In this document: piece by piece, positions 37,589 through 47,482 of the stretch
Position numbering within the stretch: position 1 is the stretch's first letter
Layout: every line of letters begins with the position of its first letter
Assembly: GCA_025454975.1 (NCBI GenBank)
Contig: JALONK010000007.1
Span: 40,859 to 104,858, forward strand
Direction: 5' to 3'
Source of the DNA: Bacteroidia bacterium
GTDB taxonomy: Bacteria > Bacteroidota > Bacteroidia > UKL13-3
DNA length: 64,000 bases
Made by a program: the position numbers and the translations under genes
Notes under the pieces: generated by a model
The model's input: only the letters and a program-made list of their open reading frames with translations
Database searches by the model: none
What the model was told of the DNA's origin: nothing

Positions 37589-38604
37589 TAGGCAGGAATA
37601 AAATTTGGATCGAGATGTTCAATAATTTGAGCTCTTAATGATTCAACAGTTTCCCATTCTGTATTTCCATCAGATGTATAACTGAAACCAGGTTTAACCG
37701 GAGATGCATTAAAAGTTTTCAAAAATTCTTGTTTATCCCAATTGGTTTGTTGTGGAAGAATAACATAATATTTTCCTAAGTCGTATGTGTTATATGAGTC
37801 AGACGCAGTAATCATTTCCTCATGAATTTTTTCGCCGGGACGAATTCCGGTTATTTCATGTTTACAATTAGGTCCGATTGCCATTGCAACATCAGTAATT
37901 TTGTAGGATGGAATTTTTGGCACGTATAATTCTCCACCCCATGAAGTTTTCAAAGCGTGCATTACCATTTCAACTCCATCTTTAAGTGAGATATTAAACC
38001 TAGTCATTTTTTCATCAGTAATGGGCAGTATACCATCTAATTTCTTTTTCAAGAAGAAAGGAATTACCGAGCCATTTGACCCCATTACATTTCCATATCT
38101 TACAACAGAAAATGCTATATCTTTTTTACCTATAATATTATTTGCAGCAATAAATAATTTATCAGAAGTAAGTTTAGTGGCGCCATATAAGTTAATTGGT
38201 GCACAAGCTTTGTCGGTACTTAATGCCACAACACGCTTAACCGATTCGCTATCTAAGGCTGCACGAATGACATTTTCGGCCCCACCTACATTAGTTTTTA
38301 CACACTCATCAGGATTGTATTCAGCAATATGTACGTGTTTCATTGCTGCGGCATGAATAACATAATCAACATCTATAAATGCACGTTTTAATCTCACAAG
38401 GTCTCTAACATCACCAATAAAATAACGCATGCATGGATATTTTGATTCGGGAAAATCCTGAGCCATTTGAAACTGCTTTTGTTCATCACGCGAAAAAATT
38501 ATTAACCTTTTCACGTCAGAGTAAGTATGTAAAATATGCTCGGTAAGTGATTTTCCAAGAGATCCGGTACCACCGGTAATAAGTATAGATTTATCTTTTA
38601 ACAT
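37588..38604 (-). CDS. pseB: Inverting UDP-GlcNAc 4,6-dehydratase/5-epimerase
   Basis: The start is the ATG at 38604 (MLKDKSILITGG; 338 residues); a TTG two codons upstream is less likely. The NAD motif GGTGSLG lies at 11-17, RYFIGDVRD and HAAAMKHVHIAEYNP follow, and the catalytic residues D131, K132 and Y140 lie in STDKACAPINLYGATK. These match PseB/FlaA1. The reaction is the first step of pseudaminic acid synthesis from UDP-GlcNAc. It is the only 4,6-dehydratase for UDP-GlcNAc in the window. Confidence 0.93.
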   Translation of the reverse strand: MLKDKSILITGGTGSLGKSLTEHILHTYSDVKRLIIFSRDEQKQFQMAQDFPESKYPCMRYFIGDVRDLVRLKRAFIDVDYVIHAAAMKHVHIAEYNPDECVKTNVGGAENVIRAALDSESVKRVVALSTDKACAPINLYGATKLTSDKLFIAANNIIGKKDIAFSVVRYGNVMGSNGSVIPFFLKKKLDGILPITDEKMTRFNISLKDGVEMVMHALKTSWGGELYVPKIPSYKITDVAMAIGPNCKHEITGIRPGEKIHEEMITASDSYNTYDLGKYYVILPQQTNWDKQEFLKTFNASPVKPGFSYTSDGNTEWETVESLRAQIIEHLDPNFIPA

Positions 38605-38610
38605 ATTCAA

Positions 38611-40395
38611 TTAAACTTTTTGCAATTCAACAATTTTTTTAAAATATGGATCATTGGCGGCTAGGGTTTCAAAATCTCCCATTGTTTGTATTTTGCCATT
38701 ATCCATAACTACAATTAAATCAGCTTCCCTTACTGTTGATAAGCGATGAGCAATCATAATGATGGTAAGTTTTCCTTTTAGTGAATCTAAAGTTTCTTTA
38801 ATAAATGATTCAGATTCAGAATCCAAAGCTGAGGTCGCTTCATCTAAAATAAGTAATGAAGGATTTTTAAAGAGTTCGCGTGCTAAGGATAATCTTTGTT
38901 TTTGTCCGCCTGATAATCTTATGCCCCTATCCCCAACTGGTGTGTTTAGTTGTTCCGGCAACTGCATGATAAAATCTTCTGCATATGCTTGTTTAATCGC
39001 ACGCTTTACATCTGCTTCACTATGTTGTTGCCACAGACTAATATTATTGGCAATAGTATCGTCAAATAAATTTACTTCTTGTGTAACAAAACCAATTTTA
39101 CTTCTGTACGCAAACAAGTCAACATCATTCGCATCAATTCCATTAATTTTAATATTACCTGTTTGTGGTTTTAACATGAGTGTAATTAAATCAACCAAAG
39201 TTGTTTTTCCGGCCCCCGATTGTCCTACAAATGCAATTGTTTTGTTTTGGGTGATTTTTAAATTAAAGTCATCAATTGCTTTTTGATCGGCATAACCAAA
39301 CGAAACATGGCTAAATGTGATTTCTGCGATAGTGTCTCCCGGATTTATATTACCTGTTTTTTCAACGGCATAAGCTGATGTTTTTAAATGCGTTGATACC
39401 GCTTTAAAACCACCGTTTACATTTAATAAATATTGCCAATCCTTTTGTGTAGTCATAATATTAGCAAGTGCCCTATGGAAAAGATAAACACTTAGCAACA
39501 TTCCGGTTAGAGCCTTTCCTAAAATGGCAACTTGTAAGAAAATAAAGAAGCACATAAGGATAATGGTGATAGGCTCATAGCCTGCGAGAAAAGTTCCGCG
39601 GTAGGTTTCTGATAAAAAGGTTTGGTGTCGCACCTGTTCCACTTCATGATCAAGTTTTTTCATAAACACACCAAAACCGCCGGTCGACTTTAAATATTTA
39701 AATGCTTGGATAGCTTCTATGAATAAGGAAGTAGTTTTGGTTTCGTTTTCAGTAGTTTTGTGGCTTAGCTGTTTAACTTTTTTATTTAATCCTCTAAGCA
39801 TAATAGCAATAAGGAGTCCACAACCACCGGCTATTGCCGAAAATTTAAAATCAACAAAGAATGAAAATGCAAGATAAGATAAGGCAGCAATGAGTACTGT
39901 AAAAAATGCAGATAAATAAATAAATCCGACCAAGTATTGGTTTAATTGTACACCGGCCAAGTTTGAATAGGCTCCAGTGCTTGATTGTTGGAATTTTAAA
40001 TACTCCATTGACATCACTTGATGGTACATTTTCATCCTTGTCTTTTTTAGTACCTGTGCAAATAGATATGAACGAAAAATACTATTTGATGCAGTTACTA
40101 AAAATTTAAATAGGAATAGTCCCGAGATAAATAACAAGATATTATTTAGGTTAATGGGAATATTCATGAACGATAATATCTTGTATGCAAACTCTTGTCC
40201 GTTTGAATTGTCGGTTGGTTGGTTGGCATTTGCCATTACAAGATTCAACAAGGGTACTATCATGGTAATACCTATACTATCGAGCAATGCCGGGATAAAA
40301 GTACTGACAATAAAAACGGGAAATTTAACGCCTAATAGCTGATAATATTCCTTGATGTATTGTGTAAGGTCACTAAATAATCTATTGGGCTTCAT
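38611..40395 (-). CDS. ABC-type glycolipid flippase, PglK/MsbA-like
   Basis: The 594-residue protein joins a six-helix membrane domain (about 1-320) to an ATPase domain. Walker A is FVGQSGAGKTTLVDLI (about 393), the signature motif is RLSGGQKQRLSLARELF (about 496) and Walker B LLILDEATSALDSES (about 517). PglK of Campylobacter flips a lipid-linked oligosaccharide; MsbA flips lipid A. Inside this locus it is the only candidate for moving the lipid-linked glycan across the inner membrane, because no Wzx was found. It follows the unknown GT-B-like gene by 4 bp. Confidence 0.88.
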   Translation of the reverse strand: MKPNRLFSDLTQYIKEYYQLLGVKFPVFIVSTFIPALLDSIGITMIVPLLNLVMANANQPTDNSNGQEFAYKILSFMNIPINLNNILLFISGLFLFKFLVTASNSIFRSYLFAQVLKKTRMKMYHQVMSMEYLKFQQSSTGAYSNLAGVQLNQYLVGFIYLSAFFTVLIAALSYLAFSFFVDFKFSAIAGGCGLLIAIMLRGLNKKVKQLSHKTTENETKTTSLFIEAIQAFKYLKSTGGFGVFMKKLDHEVEQVRHQTFLSETYRGTFLAGYEPITIILMCFFIFLQVAILGKALTGMLLSVYLFHRALANIMTTQKDWQYLLNVNGGFKAVSTHLKTSAYAVEKTGNINPGDTIAEITFSHVSFGYADQKAIDDFNLKITQNKTIAFVGQSGAGKTTLVDLITLMLKPQTGNIKINGIDANDVDLFAYRSKIGFVTQEVNLFDDTIANNISLWQQHSEADVKRAIKQAYAEDFIMQLPEQLNTPVGDRGIRLSGGQKQRLSLARELFKNPSLLILDEATSALDSESESFIKETLDSLKGKLTIIMIAHRLSTVREADLIVVMDNGKIQTMGDFETLAANDPYFKKIVELQKV

Positions 40396-40399
40396 GAGT

Positions 40400-41839
40400 T
40401 TATTGTAGGAATTCAGGAAATTTTTTAAAAAAGAAATAATGTAACTGTGTTGGATTTGAAAAGTAGGTTTCAGCCAGACTAATGCCTTCCGGTTTTACTT
40501 TAAATCCATTCGTAAATAATAAGTCAAGATACTGGTTTAATTCATAAGCTTGAGTACAATGATAAGTTCCCCCTTTTCGTATATACTGTGTTTCATTTTC
40601 ATATTCCTGCATGAGATCAATGGTGATCACAGGTTTATTTAAATACATAGCTTCTAGCGCAGAAGTAGATGCGCCGGTTATTATAATGTGAGCAATATCA
40701 ATCCATTCAAAAATGATGTCTTTCCCTTGGAAATATTCATAAGGGTAAATTGCAAGATTGTCTTTAATTGAAACATCATCTAAAAGATTTTTATAGTAAG
40801 TATCGTAATCCTTCTTATGTAATTTAAATACGAAAAAATACTTCTCTTTTTTATCCTTTATAGTTTGGTGTAAAGTTTGTATAATTTTATCATGATGAGC
40901 AGAAGACGTAGTATGTCCTCTTCCTGAAAGTAATACCAAAACAATTTTTTTATCAGTTGAAATGCTTGGGAGTACTTTTCCTTTTACAAGTCCACTAATG
41001 GGATGGCGTACAAACTGTTCTAAATAAGGTGTTCCTATTGTGTACATTTGGTGTTCACTAATCTGATGTGCCGCTAAAATCGGTCGGGTATAATCACCAA
41101 ATAGGAAATAATAATCAGCAATATGAAAACTTTCGATACATTCATCAGAAAGTAAACCATGCATTACATATACTGTTTTACAGGAGGTATTTTCTTTTAA
41201 AGCCATACTAAGCATTCTACCGGTTGTAGTTAAATCGTTAAACACTAAACAAAGTTTGAATTGATTTACTTTATTCAGCTTGAGTATTATCCATTTAATA
41301 TAGACGAAATTATACCACTGCATTGTACTTATCAGGTGCATACTTTGCAGCTTTTTGTTGTCAGCTTCTATTCTATGTTTTAAGAATAAGTCCTTGAAAT
41401 CATCAAAACTCATCTTATTATGTTTAATAAAAAAGGTTGGAAGGAAAATTACATTAGATGTTCTATATTCATCTTTCAAAATCGTTAAATACATACGTTT
41501 AGACGTAATAAATATTGGATGATGATTATCTAAATAATCCTTCATCCCCATTACTTGTTTAAAGTGCGTAGGTTCATTTACCAATACCAAAATGGTCGAC
41601 TTCTTATTTCGTAATTTCCAAAGTGTTTTTAATAAAGAGAATACACTAATAAATACTTCGATAACAGAACGAATATGAATCTTCAAGGGTATTTTTAAAG
41701 CAAAGGCATCTTCTCTTCCTAAGAGGACGAGATAATTTCTAAGCACATTAATAAAGTGAATCTTTAAAAAATGGTTAGATGCTTGACCGTCTTTTAAAGA
41801 TTGATAATAATTTAAATATGTTTTATCTAAATTATTCAT
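40400..41839 (-). CDS. Probable GT-B type glycosyltransferase, unknown family
   Basis: The 479-residue protein has no named family that I recognise. The N-terminal part is charged and lacks a signal peptide. TVYVMHGLLSDECIESFHIA and YYFLFGDYTRPILAAHQI look like the central part of capsule transferases with a GT-B fold. The C-terminal YPYEYFQGKDIIFEWIDIA with IIITGASTSALEAMYLNKPV resembles the donor site of the protein at 27351-28535. A nonulosonic acid transferase is plausible because it sits next to pse genes and the flippase; this is inference. Confidence 0.6.
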   Translation of the reverse strand: MNNLDKTYLNYYQSLKDGQASNHFLKIHFINVLRNYLVLLGREDAFALKIPLKIHIRSVIEVFISVFSLLKTLWKLRNKKSTILVLVNEPTHFKQVMGMKDYLDNHHPIFITSKRMYLTILKDEYRTSNVIFLPTFFIKHNKMSFDDFKDLFLKHRIEADNKKLQSMHLISTMQWYNFVYIKWIILKLNKVNQFKLCLVFNDLTTTGRMLSMALKENTSCKTVYVMHGLLSDECIESFHIADYYFLFGDYTRPILAAHQISEHQMYTIGTPYLEQFVRHPISGLVKGKVLPSISTDKKIVLVLLSGRGHTTSSAHHDKIIQTLHQTIKDKKEKYFFVFKLHKKDYDTYYKNLLDDVSIKDNLAIYPYEYFQGKDIIFEWIDIAHIIITGASTSALEAMYLNKPVITIDLMQEYENETQYIRKGGTYHCTQAYELNQYLDLLFTNGFKVKPEGISLAETYFSNPTQLHYFFFKKFPEFLQ

Positions 41840-43340
41840 TCGATTTTCTTTTAAATAAAATAAGTTGCTCTTCGCCTAGGTCATTTCCAGGAATATTAGC
41901 CACATATAAGGTGTCAAAATCAGCGAATTTATTTTGTAACATTGGAAATGAGTCAATAGGTAAATACATAGGGTCGTATAAAATAAATTTCCCTGTATAA
42001 TTACTAATACTATAAACTAAGCTAATGTATGCTGAACTACTTTTTAGTTTATGGTTATACATACCTCTGTTTAATTTTAGAGCACCTACATTATGATTAG
42101 CGTTTGGTCTTCCGAAAAAGTAAGGCGGACAATCGCCTGTTAAAAATAACAAGGTGTCATTTTTTATAAGTGAGTTGCCATCCATTAATGCATTCATTGC
42201 TGTGAAGTGGACACATTGCTGTTTAAAATAATTTGTGTACAACAGGTTTGATGATTTAGGATAACTAATTTGAGTTGTTAAATTCTGTTTGAAAGTATAA
42301 TATAATGGGAATAGCAGTAATACAATTGCAATCCAATATCTATCTTTTAGTTGATATAGTAGTATATATAAGGATAAAGGTATAAAAGATAAATAATGAT
42401 ATGGGGATGAAAATCTATTTTGAGCAATGACAGCGACAGCAGCAATTATGAAGGTAATACTTAGGAATAATAATTGTTTTCGGTTAAATAATAATGCGTA
42501 AATGAATCCAAATGGTATAATCACCAGTATAGGTAGGTAATATTTATAACGGATATAAGCATTTGTAAATTTAGTAATGCTGTTCATTCCTGCAAATTTT
42601 GCCGAATCCTGATAAGCCATTGCATTACTTATATTAAGCCATTCAGGTTTTAATAGGGTGAAGTAAATAACAATTGTTACAATTAAGAAACCGATGTGCG
42701 ACAGCAACAAAGTTTTAAGGTGTTGTTTGTCATAATAAAACCACAGCCAAAATAATGGTGCAAATCCGGCATAAACAATAGTTACAGCTTTACAACCAAA
42801 TAGCATAAATATAAATATACCTGAAAATATTTTTGCCCATTTAAATGGGGAAATGATAAAACAAACATGTCCTATAACCAATATTGCAGCTAACTCTTCC
42901 GATTCAAGGTATTGTCTATATCCACTCATCAATAAAACAGTCCAAATTGAAAGCTGAATTATTAACTTTTGTTTGAAATTTGTTTTTGGAAGTGCGATGT
43001 GTATTGATGCTAAAGTGAAAACAAAACAGCCGAAATAATAAATAACCTTGGCAATCAATTGGAATTCACTATAGTTATTTCTTTCGGTGATTATGCCTAC
43101 AATTTTATAAACGATATACATTATCAATTTATAAAACCAACCTCTTATATAATCCGTATAAAATATCACATCCGGAAAAGCATGATAATTTTCTGCTTGA
43201 TTGAATGCCCCAAACGCCAATAACATATTGCCCCACAGCGGTGTTGTTAGGTTAAAGTAAGCTAAAATTAAAACCAATATTACCAGAAAGCTTAGTAATA
43301 TGTTTTGATTAGATTCTAGATGTAGTTTTTGTTTTATCAT
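41832..43340 (-). CDS. Multi-pass membrane protein, possibly GT-C glycosyltransferase
   Basis: The 502-residue protein has about ten hydrophobic helices up to residue about 360 and then a soluble C-terminal part of about 140 residues. The first outer loop (TTPLWGNMLLAFGAFNQAEN) resembles the acidic first loop of GT-C enzymes only weakly. It lies 5 bp after a GtrB-like transferase gene, which makes lipid-phosphate-sugar and often works with a GT-C partner. The C-terminal soluble part (FLTGDCPPYFFGRP) is not recognised. Function is unproven. Confidence 0.55.
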   Translation of the reverse strand: MIKQKLHLESNQNILLSFLVILVLILAYFNLTTPLWGNMLLAFGAFNQAENYHAFPDVIFYTDYIRGWFYKLIMYIVYKIVGIITERNNYSEFQLIAKVIYYFGCFVFTLASIHIALPKTNFKQKLIIQLSIWTVLLMSGYRQYLESEELAAILVIGHVCFIISPFKWAKIFSGIFIFMLFGCKAVTIVYAGFAPLFWLWFYYDKQHLKTLLLSHIGFLIVTIVIYFTLLKPEWLNISNAMAYQDSAKFAGMNSITKFTNAYIRYKYYLPILVIIPFGFIYALLFNRKQLLFLSITFIIAAVAVIAQNRFSSPYHYLSFIPLSLYILLYQLKDRYWIAIVLLLFPLYYTFKQNLTTQISYPKSSNLLYTNYFKQQCVHFTAMNALMDGNSLIKNDTLLFLTGDCPPYFFGRPNANHNVGALKLNRGMYNHKLKSSSAYISLVYSISNYTGKFILYDPMYLPIDSFPMLQNKFADFDTLYVANIPGNDLGEEQLILFKRKSNE

Positions 43341-43345
43341 TTAAG

Positions 43346-44260
43346 TTAAACAGATGAATTATCCCAATCAATTATAAATATTGGTCGGCCAATAACATCA
43401 TTATAAACCCTTGCTAAGTAAACAGCGATAAAGGCAATGCTATACATGATATACATTAAATCAATCCAGATAATAGTATTCATAATGATATTAGAATCTG
43501 TTAATATATAAGTAGTGAAAAGACCGATATTTAAAATGAATAATGGAATTAATAAATATAGGGCTAATCGAAGGGGATAGGTTGAAGCGGTTAAAATTCC
43601 AGCCACAGCAAAAACCACCATTCGGAAAAGATTGTAATGTGTTTTTCCGGCTATTCTGTTTTGTCTGTTATATTTTATTCCTTTTCTTTTAAATCCAACG
43701 TAAGCAATTTCATTTCTGATAAACGGAGTTGTTGTAGAATTCTTAAGAATAAGATTTTTTACCTTTTGGTTAAATAGAGAGAATTCGGCCATATCTAATA
43801 TGGTGGGGCTATCGCTGATACTAGTTAATAACCTATAGAATAATTTTCTATACCAAAGAATAATTTTAGGTTCTGGTCTTAAGTCTCTTTGTCCATACAC
43901 AATATCATAGTTTTCTTCTTCCCAAGCTTTGATAAATTCCGGAATCATTTCTGGTGGGTCTTCACAATCAACATCTATTATAACAACCGCATCTCCATTA
44001 GCCTGATTTAATGATGCTGTTAACGATTTTTGGTAGCCAAAGTTTCTAGAGAGGGTGATATATTTTATTTGTTGATCTGATTTACATAACTCTTTTATAA
44101 TACTTAAACTATTATCAGTTGATGCATTATTTGAAAACAGAAGTTCGAATACATATTTGTCCGATAATGTATTAAGAATTGGTTTTATGCGTGCATAAAA
44201 TAACGGAATAGTTTCCTGTTCATTATGAATTGGACAGATGACGGTTATTAACTTTTTCAT
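43346..44260 (-). CDS. GtrB/DPM1-like polyprenyl-phosphate glycosyltransferase
   Basis: The 304-residue protein has a GT2 domain (ITVICPIHNEQETIPLFYA, LLFSNNASTDNSLSII, VIIDVDCEDPPEMIPEFI) and two C-terminal membrane helices (about 215-240 and 255-285). This layout is that of GtrB and bacterial dolichol-phosphate mannose synthase-like enzymes, which load a sugar onto undecaprenyl phosphate. The next gene encodes a multi-pass protein that could use this donor outside the membrane. It overlaps the 3,5-epimerase gene by one base. Confidence 0.88.
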   Translation of the reverse strand: MKKLITVICPIHNEQETIPLFYARIKPILNTLSDKYVFELLFSNNASTDNSLSIIKELCKSDQQIKYITLSRNFGYQKSLTASLNQANGDAVVIIDVDCEDPPEMIPEFIKAWEEENYDIVYGQRDLRPEPKIILWYRKLFYRLLTSISDSPTILDMAEFSLFNQKVKNLILKNSTTTPFIRNEIAYVGFKRKGIKYNRQNRIAGKTHYNLFRMVVFAVAGILTASTYPLRLALYLLIPLFILNIGLFTTYILTDSNIIMNTIIWIDLMYIMYSIAFIAVYLARVYNDVIGRPIFIIDWDNSSV

Positions 44261-44817
44261 TATGATATTCCGGTATTAATTGGTCTGATTTCATTGAGCA
44301 TTGGGTGTCCTATGTCGCGCTGAGTTATTTCTGTAACCTTCAATGGCCAATTGATATTTAAAATCGGGTCAGCATAATTTACTCCACCTTCAAATTCGGC
44401 ACTATAAAAATTACTATGCCAGTATATAAGTTCACAATTATTGCTTAATGTTTGAAATCCATGCGCAAATCCTTCAGGAACAAACATCATACTTCTATTA
44501 TTGTCATTTAATTCTAACATTTTCCATTTACCGAAAGTTGGTGAGTTTTTTCTTAAATCAATAATTACATCAGCAATGGCTCCTTTGATGCATTTTATTA
44601 TTTTAGCTTCAAGTTTTGGTTCTCTTTGAAAGTGCATCCCTCTTAATGTTCCCTTTTGAGTGGAAAACGAGGTGTTCATTTGTACACAATTAAATTGAAG
44701 CTCATGATTTTTTATTTCATTAACACAAAATAATCTTGAAAAAAATCCACGATGGTCTTCTTTTTTTTCTAAATCGATCAGATAAGCTCCATGTAAATCA
44801 AGTGGTGTAAATATCAT
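44260..44817 (-). CDS. RmlC-family NDP-4-keto-6-deoxyhexose 3,5-epimerase
   Basis: The 185-residue cupin has DHRGFFSRLF, TLRGMHFQREPKLEAKII with the catalytic histidine region, VPEGFAHGFQTLS and EFEGGVNYADPIL, as expected for the RmlC family. Because its neighbours make CDP-4-keto-6-deoxyglucose, it more likely epimerises a CDP-linked than a dTDP-linked sugar, perhaps after C-methylation. No rmlA, rmlB or rmlD is present here. It overlaps rfbG by 4 bp. Confidence 0.88.
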   Translation of the reverse strand: MIFTPLDLHGAYLIDLEKKEDHRGFFSRLFCVNEIKNHELQFNCVQMNTSFSTQKGTLRGMHFQREPKLEAKIIKCIKGAIADVIIDLRKNSPTFGKWKMLELNDNNRSMMFVPEGFAHGFQTLSNNCELIYWHSNFYSAEFEGGVNYADPILNINWPLKVTEITQRDIGHPMLNEIRPINTGIS

Positions 44818-45872
44818 GATTGTTGATATAAATTTATTTGTTCGAGTGTAAGGTCGAATGCATTTTTACCTTCGTGTTGACTCTTATACCAAATCATTGT
44901 ATGAAATATAGTTTCGTTAAAATTCCATTTTGGTTTCCAATGTAAAAGGTTTAATGCTTTATCTATAGCTACATTTAACAAATGCATTTCATGAGGGTGA
45001 TTTCTTGCTGTATCATCTATCCAAGTCCCCTTCCATGTTTTAAAAGACTCTTCAATTACTTCCTTCACTGTTCTATTTTCATTATACAATGGCCCAAAAT
45101 TGAAGGCGCTTTGTAATTCTATTTCATCTTTCTCATATAATGCTTCAGCTAAGGTCATGTAACCTGACAGCGGTTCAAGTACATGTTGCCAAGGGCGTGT
45201 TGAATTAGGATTTCTGACTTCCAAATCATCATTCTTTTTAATGGCCCGAATTAAATCAGGTACAATTCTATCATCCGACCAATCGCCACCACCAATTACA
45301 TTACCAGCTCTTGCACTTGCCAATTTTATATTTGATTGGTGAAGGAAAAATGAATTCCTCCATGAGTTTACAGCAAGTTCGGTTGCTGCTTTACTTGAAC
45401 TATAAGGGTCATAACCACCAAGATTATCTGTTTCACGATAACCAAAAAAGGTATTCTGATTTTCATATACTTTATCTGTTGTAATTACAATTACTGCGCA
45501 GTTGTGGTTTATTTCCTTTAGGGCTTCTAGTAAATTCACAGTACCCATCACATTAGTTTCCCAAGTATAAACAGGATTTTTATACGACTCACGAACCAAA
45601 GGTTGCGCTGCCATGTGAAAAATGACATGAGGTTGTACGAGTTTTATATATGAAGTTAACTCTTGCTTGTTTCTAATATCAGCAATTTTATGATGTAATT
45701 TCTCGGATAAGTTTAATTGGTTAAATAATGATGGCATTGTGTATGGATCGAGTGCATAACCATAAACTTCAGCTTCTAAATTTATCAACCATGTAGCCAA
45801 CCAACTTCCTTTAAATCCGGTATGTCCGGTAACTAACACTTTTTTATTTTTCCAAAAATAATCAGTTACCAT
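44814..45872 (-). CDS. rfbG: CDP-glucose 4,6-dehydratase
   Basis: The start is the ATG at 45872 ([19 protein letters not shown]; 352 residues); the TTG three codons upstream is less likely. The NAD motif is [30 protein letters not shown] and [16 protein letters not shown] hold the catalytic Tyr and Lys. [14 protein letters not shown] is typical of RfbG/DdhB. It forms CDP-4-keto-6-deoxy-D-glucose. It overlaps rfbF by 7 bp. Confidence 0.92.
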   Translation of the reverse strand: MVTDYFWKNKKVLVTGHTGFKGSWLATWLINLEAEVYGYALDPYTMPSLFNQLNLSEKLHHKIADIRNKQELTSYIKLVQPHVIFHMAAQPLVRESYKNPVYTWETNVMGTVNLLEALKEINHNCAVIVITTDKVYENQNTFFGYRETDNLGGYDPYSSSKAATELAVNSWRNSFFLHQSNIKLASARAGNVIGGGDWSDDRIVPDLIRAIKKNDDLEVRNPNSTRPWQHVLEPLSGYMTLAEALYEKDEIELQSAFNFGPLYNENRTVKEVIEESFKTWKGTWIDDTARNHPHEMHLLNVAIDKALNLLHWKPKWNFNETIFHTMIWYKSQHEGKNAFDLTLEQINLYQQS

Positions 45873-46630
45873 ATTTTCCAAGGTGCTTTATTTTGTTCCC
45901 AAAGTTCATCCAACATAGTTTTATCTCTAAGTGTATCCATAGCTGCCCAAAACCCATCATGTTTATAAACTGAGAGTTGTTTTTCTGATGCAATATTTTC
46001 TAAAGGTTCTCTTTCCCAGATGGTAGTATCATTATCTAAGAAATTAAATATTTCAGGTTCGCAAACAAAAAACCCACCACTTATCCATCGGTTATCTCCT
46101 TTAGGTTTTTCAAGAAATTTGTTAACAAGATTTCCTTCAATTTCCAATGCACCAAATCTGCCGGCAGGTTGTATAGCTGTAACAGTTGCATATGTTTTTT
46201 GAGACTTGTGATACTCAAGTAATGCTTTTAGATTTACATCTGAAACACCGTCTCCATAAGTAAGACAGAATGTTTCATTGATATATTTTTGAATTCTTTT
46301 TATTCTCCCACCTGTTTGAGTTAGTTCTCCTGTATCAACCAAAGTTACTTTCCAAGGCTCTGCATTTTGTTGGTGCACATGCATTGTATTATTACTCATG
46401 TCAAACGTAACATCTGACATATGTAAAAAATAATTCGCAAAATATTCCTTAATAATATAACCTTTATAACCGCAACAGATGATAAAATCAGTAATACCAT
46501 GAGCACCATAAATTTTCATAATGTGCCATAATATTGGTTTTGCGCCTATCTCAATCATTGGCTTTGGTTTTAGGTGTGATTCTTCCGATATTCTGGTACC
46601 TAATCCACCTGCTAGAATTACTGCTTTCAT
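45866..46630 (-). CDS. rfbF: Glucose-1-phosphate cytidylyltransferase
   Basis: The 254-residue protein has [20 protein letters not shown] at the start and [16 protein letters not shown], both typical of RfbF/Ddh[21 protein letters not shown] and [17 protein letters not shown] are also conserved. It makes CDP-glucose from glucose 1-phosphate and CTP and supplies RfbG. It is 3 bp from the ketoreductase gene. Confidence 0.94.
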   Translation of the reverse strand: MKAVILAGGLGTRISEESHLKPKPMIEIGAKPILWHIMKIYGAHGITDFIICCGYKGYIIKEYFANYFLHMSDVTFDMSNNTMHVHQQNAEPWKVTLVDTGELTQTGGRIKRIQKYINETFCLTYGDGVSDVNLKALLEYHKSQKTYATVTAIQPAGRFGALEIEGNLVNKFLEKPKGDNRWISGGFFVCEPEIFNFLDNDTTIWEREPLENIASEKQLSVYKHDGFWAAMDTLRDKTMLDELWEQNKAPWKIW

Positions 46631-46633
46631 TTA

Positions 46634-47482
46634 TTATTGTTTAACTAGTTCACTTCTTACGCCAACCAAATAGGGTGGGTCGGTTAAATTTTCTTGTCTT
46701 GTTCCAAACTTTAGCAAATGCTCCTTTCCATATTCCATTGCAACTTTTATGGCGAGTTCTTTTACTGTTATCGGTATTCCTGAGCATACATTAAATGCAC
46801 CTGATAATTGATGGTGTACAGCAACTTCAGCAATGATTTTTCCTGCCTCTTTTATATCAATATAATCACGTGTTTGTAAACCTGATGTTAATTCTACTTC
46901 TTCATTTTTTGCAAGCTTTTCTCTGATCGAGGCGATTAGTTTTCTTTTATCCTCTCCTTCTCCATATAAGTAAAACAAACGACACCAGTTATAATCTATA
47001 CCTGAAGTTTCTGCAATAGTTTGCAACGCATAAAATAGTGCAACCTTATTTCGAGCATAGGCAGTGGCAGGCTTTAACGGTGTGAGTGTAGTCAAATTTT
47101 GATACTGAAAATCATATTCAAAACATGTTCCTATTCCAACAATTTTTTGCACACCAAACTTAGCAGCGAAGTTAAATAGTTGTATCGAACCTATTAAACA
47201 ATCGGTATTTTTAGCCGATGTCAAATATTTTCCCGGTTCAGCATACCAAGCTATATGGATTAATATGTCAACACCGGTTAATGCTTTTTCCCAAAAGGAC
47301 TCGTGTTCGTTAAATACATCTTCAGTTTCTATCACCGCTTCAAGCATTTGAAGATAGTGAGCCTCAAATGTATGACCTCGTCTAATAACTAGTCGACAAC
47401 GATAACCCATTTCAAGGAGATGATTCACAACCTGTTTACCAACAAAGCCTGTTGCTCCGGTAATTAAAATAATTTTACTCAT
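46634..47482 (-). CDS. NAD-dependent epimerase/4-ketoreductase (SDR), RfbJ-like
   Basis: The 282-residue protein has the SDR motif ITGATGFVGKQVV and the YxxxK pair in TAYARNKVALF. It has IGTCFEYDFQY where the catalytic Ser/Thr is expected. It resembles reductases of the RfbJ type that finish CDP-deoxysugars. Here it would reduce the 4-keto group at the end of the CDP-sugar route. It overlaps the C-methyltransferase gene by 4 bp. Confidence 0.82.
   Translation of the reverse strand: MSKIILITGATGFVGKQVVNHLLEMGYRCRLVIRRGHTFEAHYLQMLEAVIETEDVFNEHESFWEKALTGVDILIHIAWYAEPGKYLTSAKNTDCLIGSIQLFNFAAKFGVQKIVGIGTCFEYDFQYQNLTTLTPLKPATAYARNKVALFYALQTIAETSGIDYNWCRLFYLYGEGEDKRKLIASIREKLAKNEEVELTSGLQTRDYIDIKEAGKIIAEVAVHHQLSGAFNVCSGIPITVKELAIKVAMEYGKEHLLKFGTRQENLTDPPYLVGVRSELVKQ

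Noticed and set aside
38759..39286. 175-codon open frame on the plus strand opposite the ABC flippase
   Set aside because: It lies antisense to the conserved ATPase domain and shows no family motif; it is a shadow of that gene.
44260..46630. dTDP-rhamnose pathway
   Set aside because: The nucleotidyltransferase and dehydratase are of the CDP-glucose type (RfbF, RfbG), and no RmlA, RmlB or RmlD was found.
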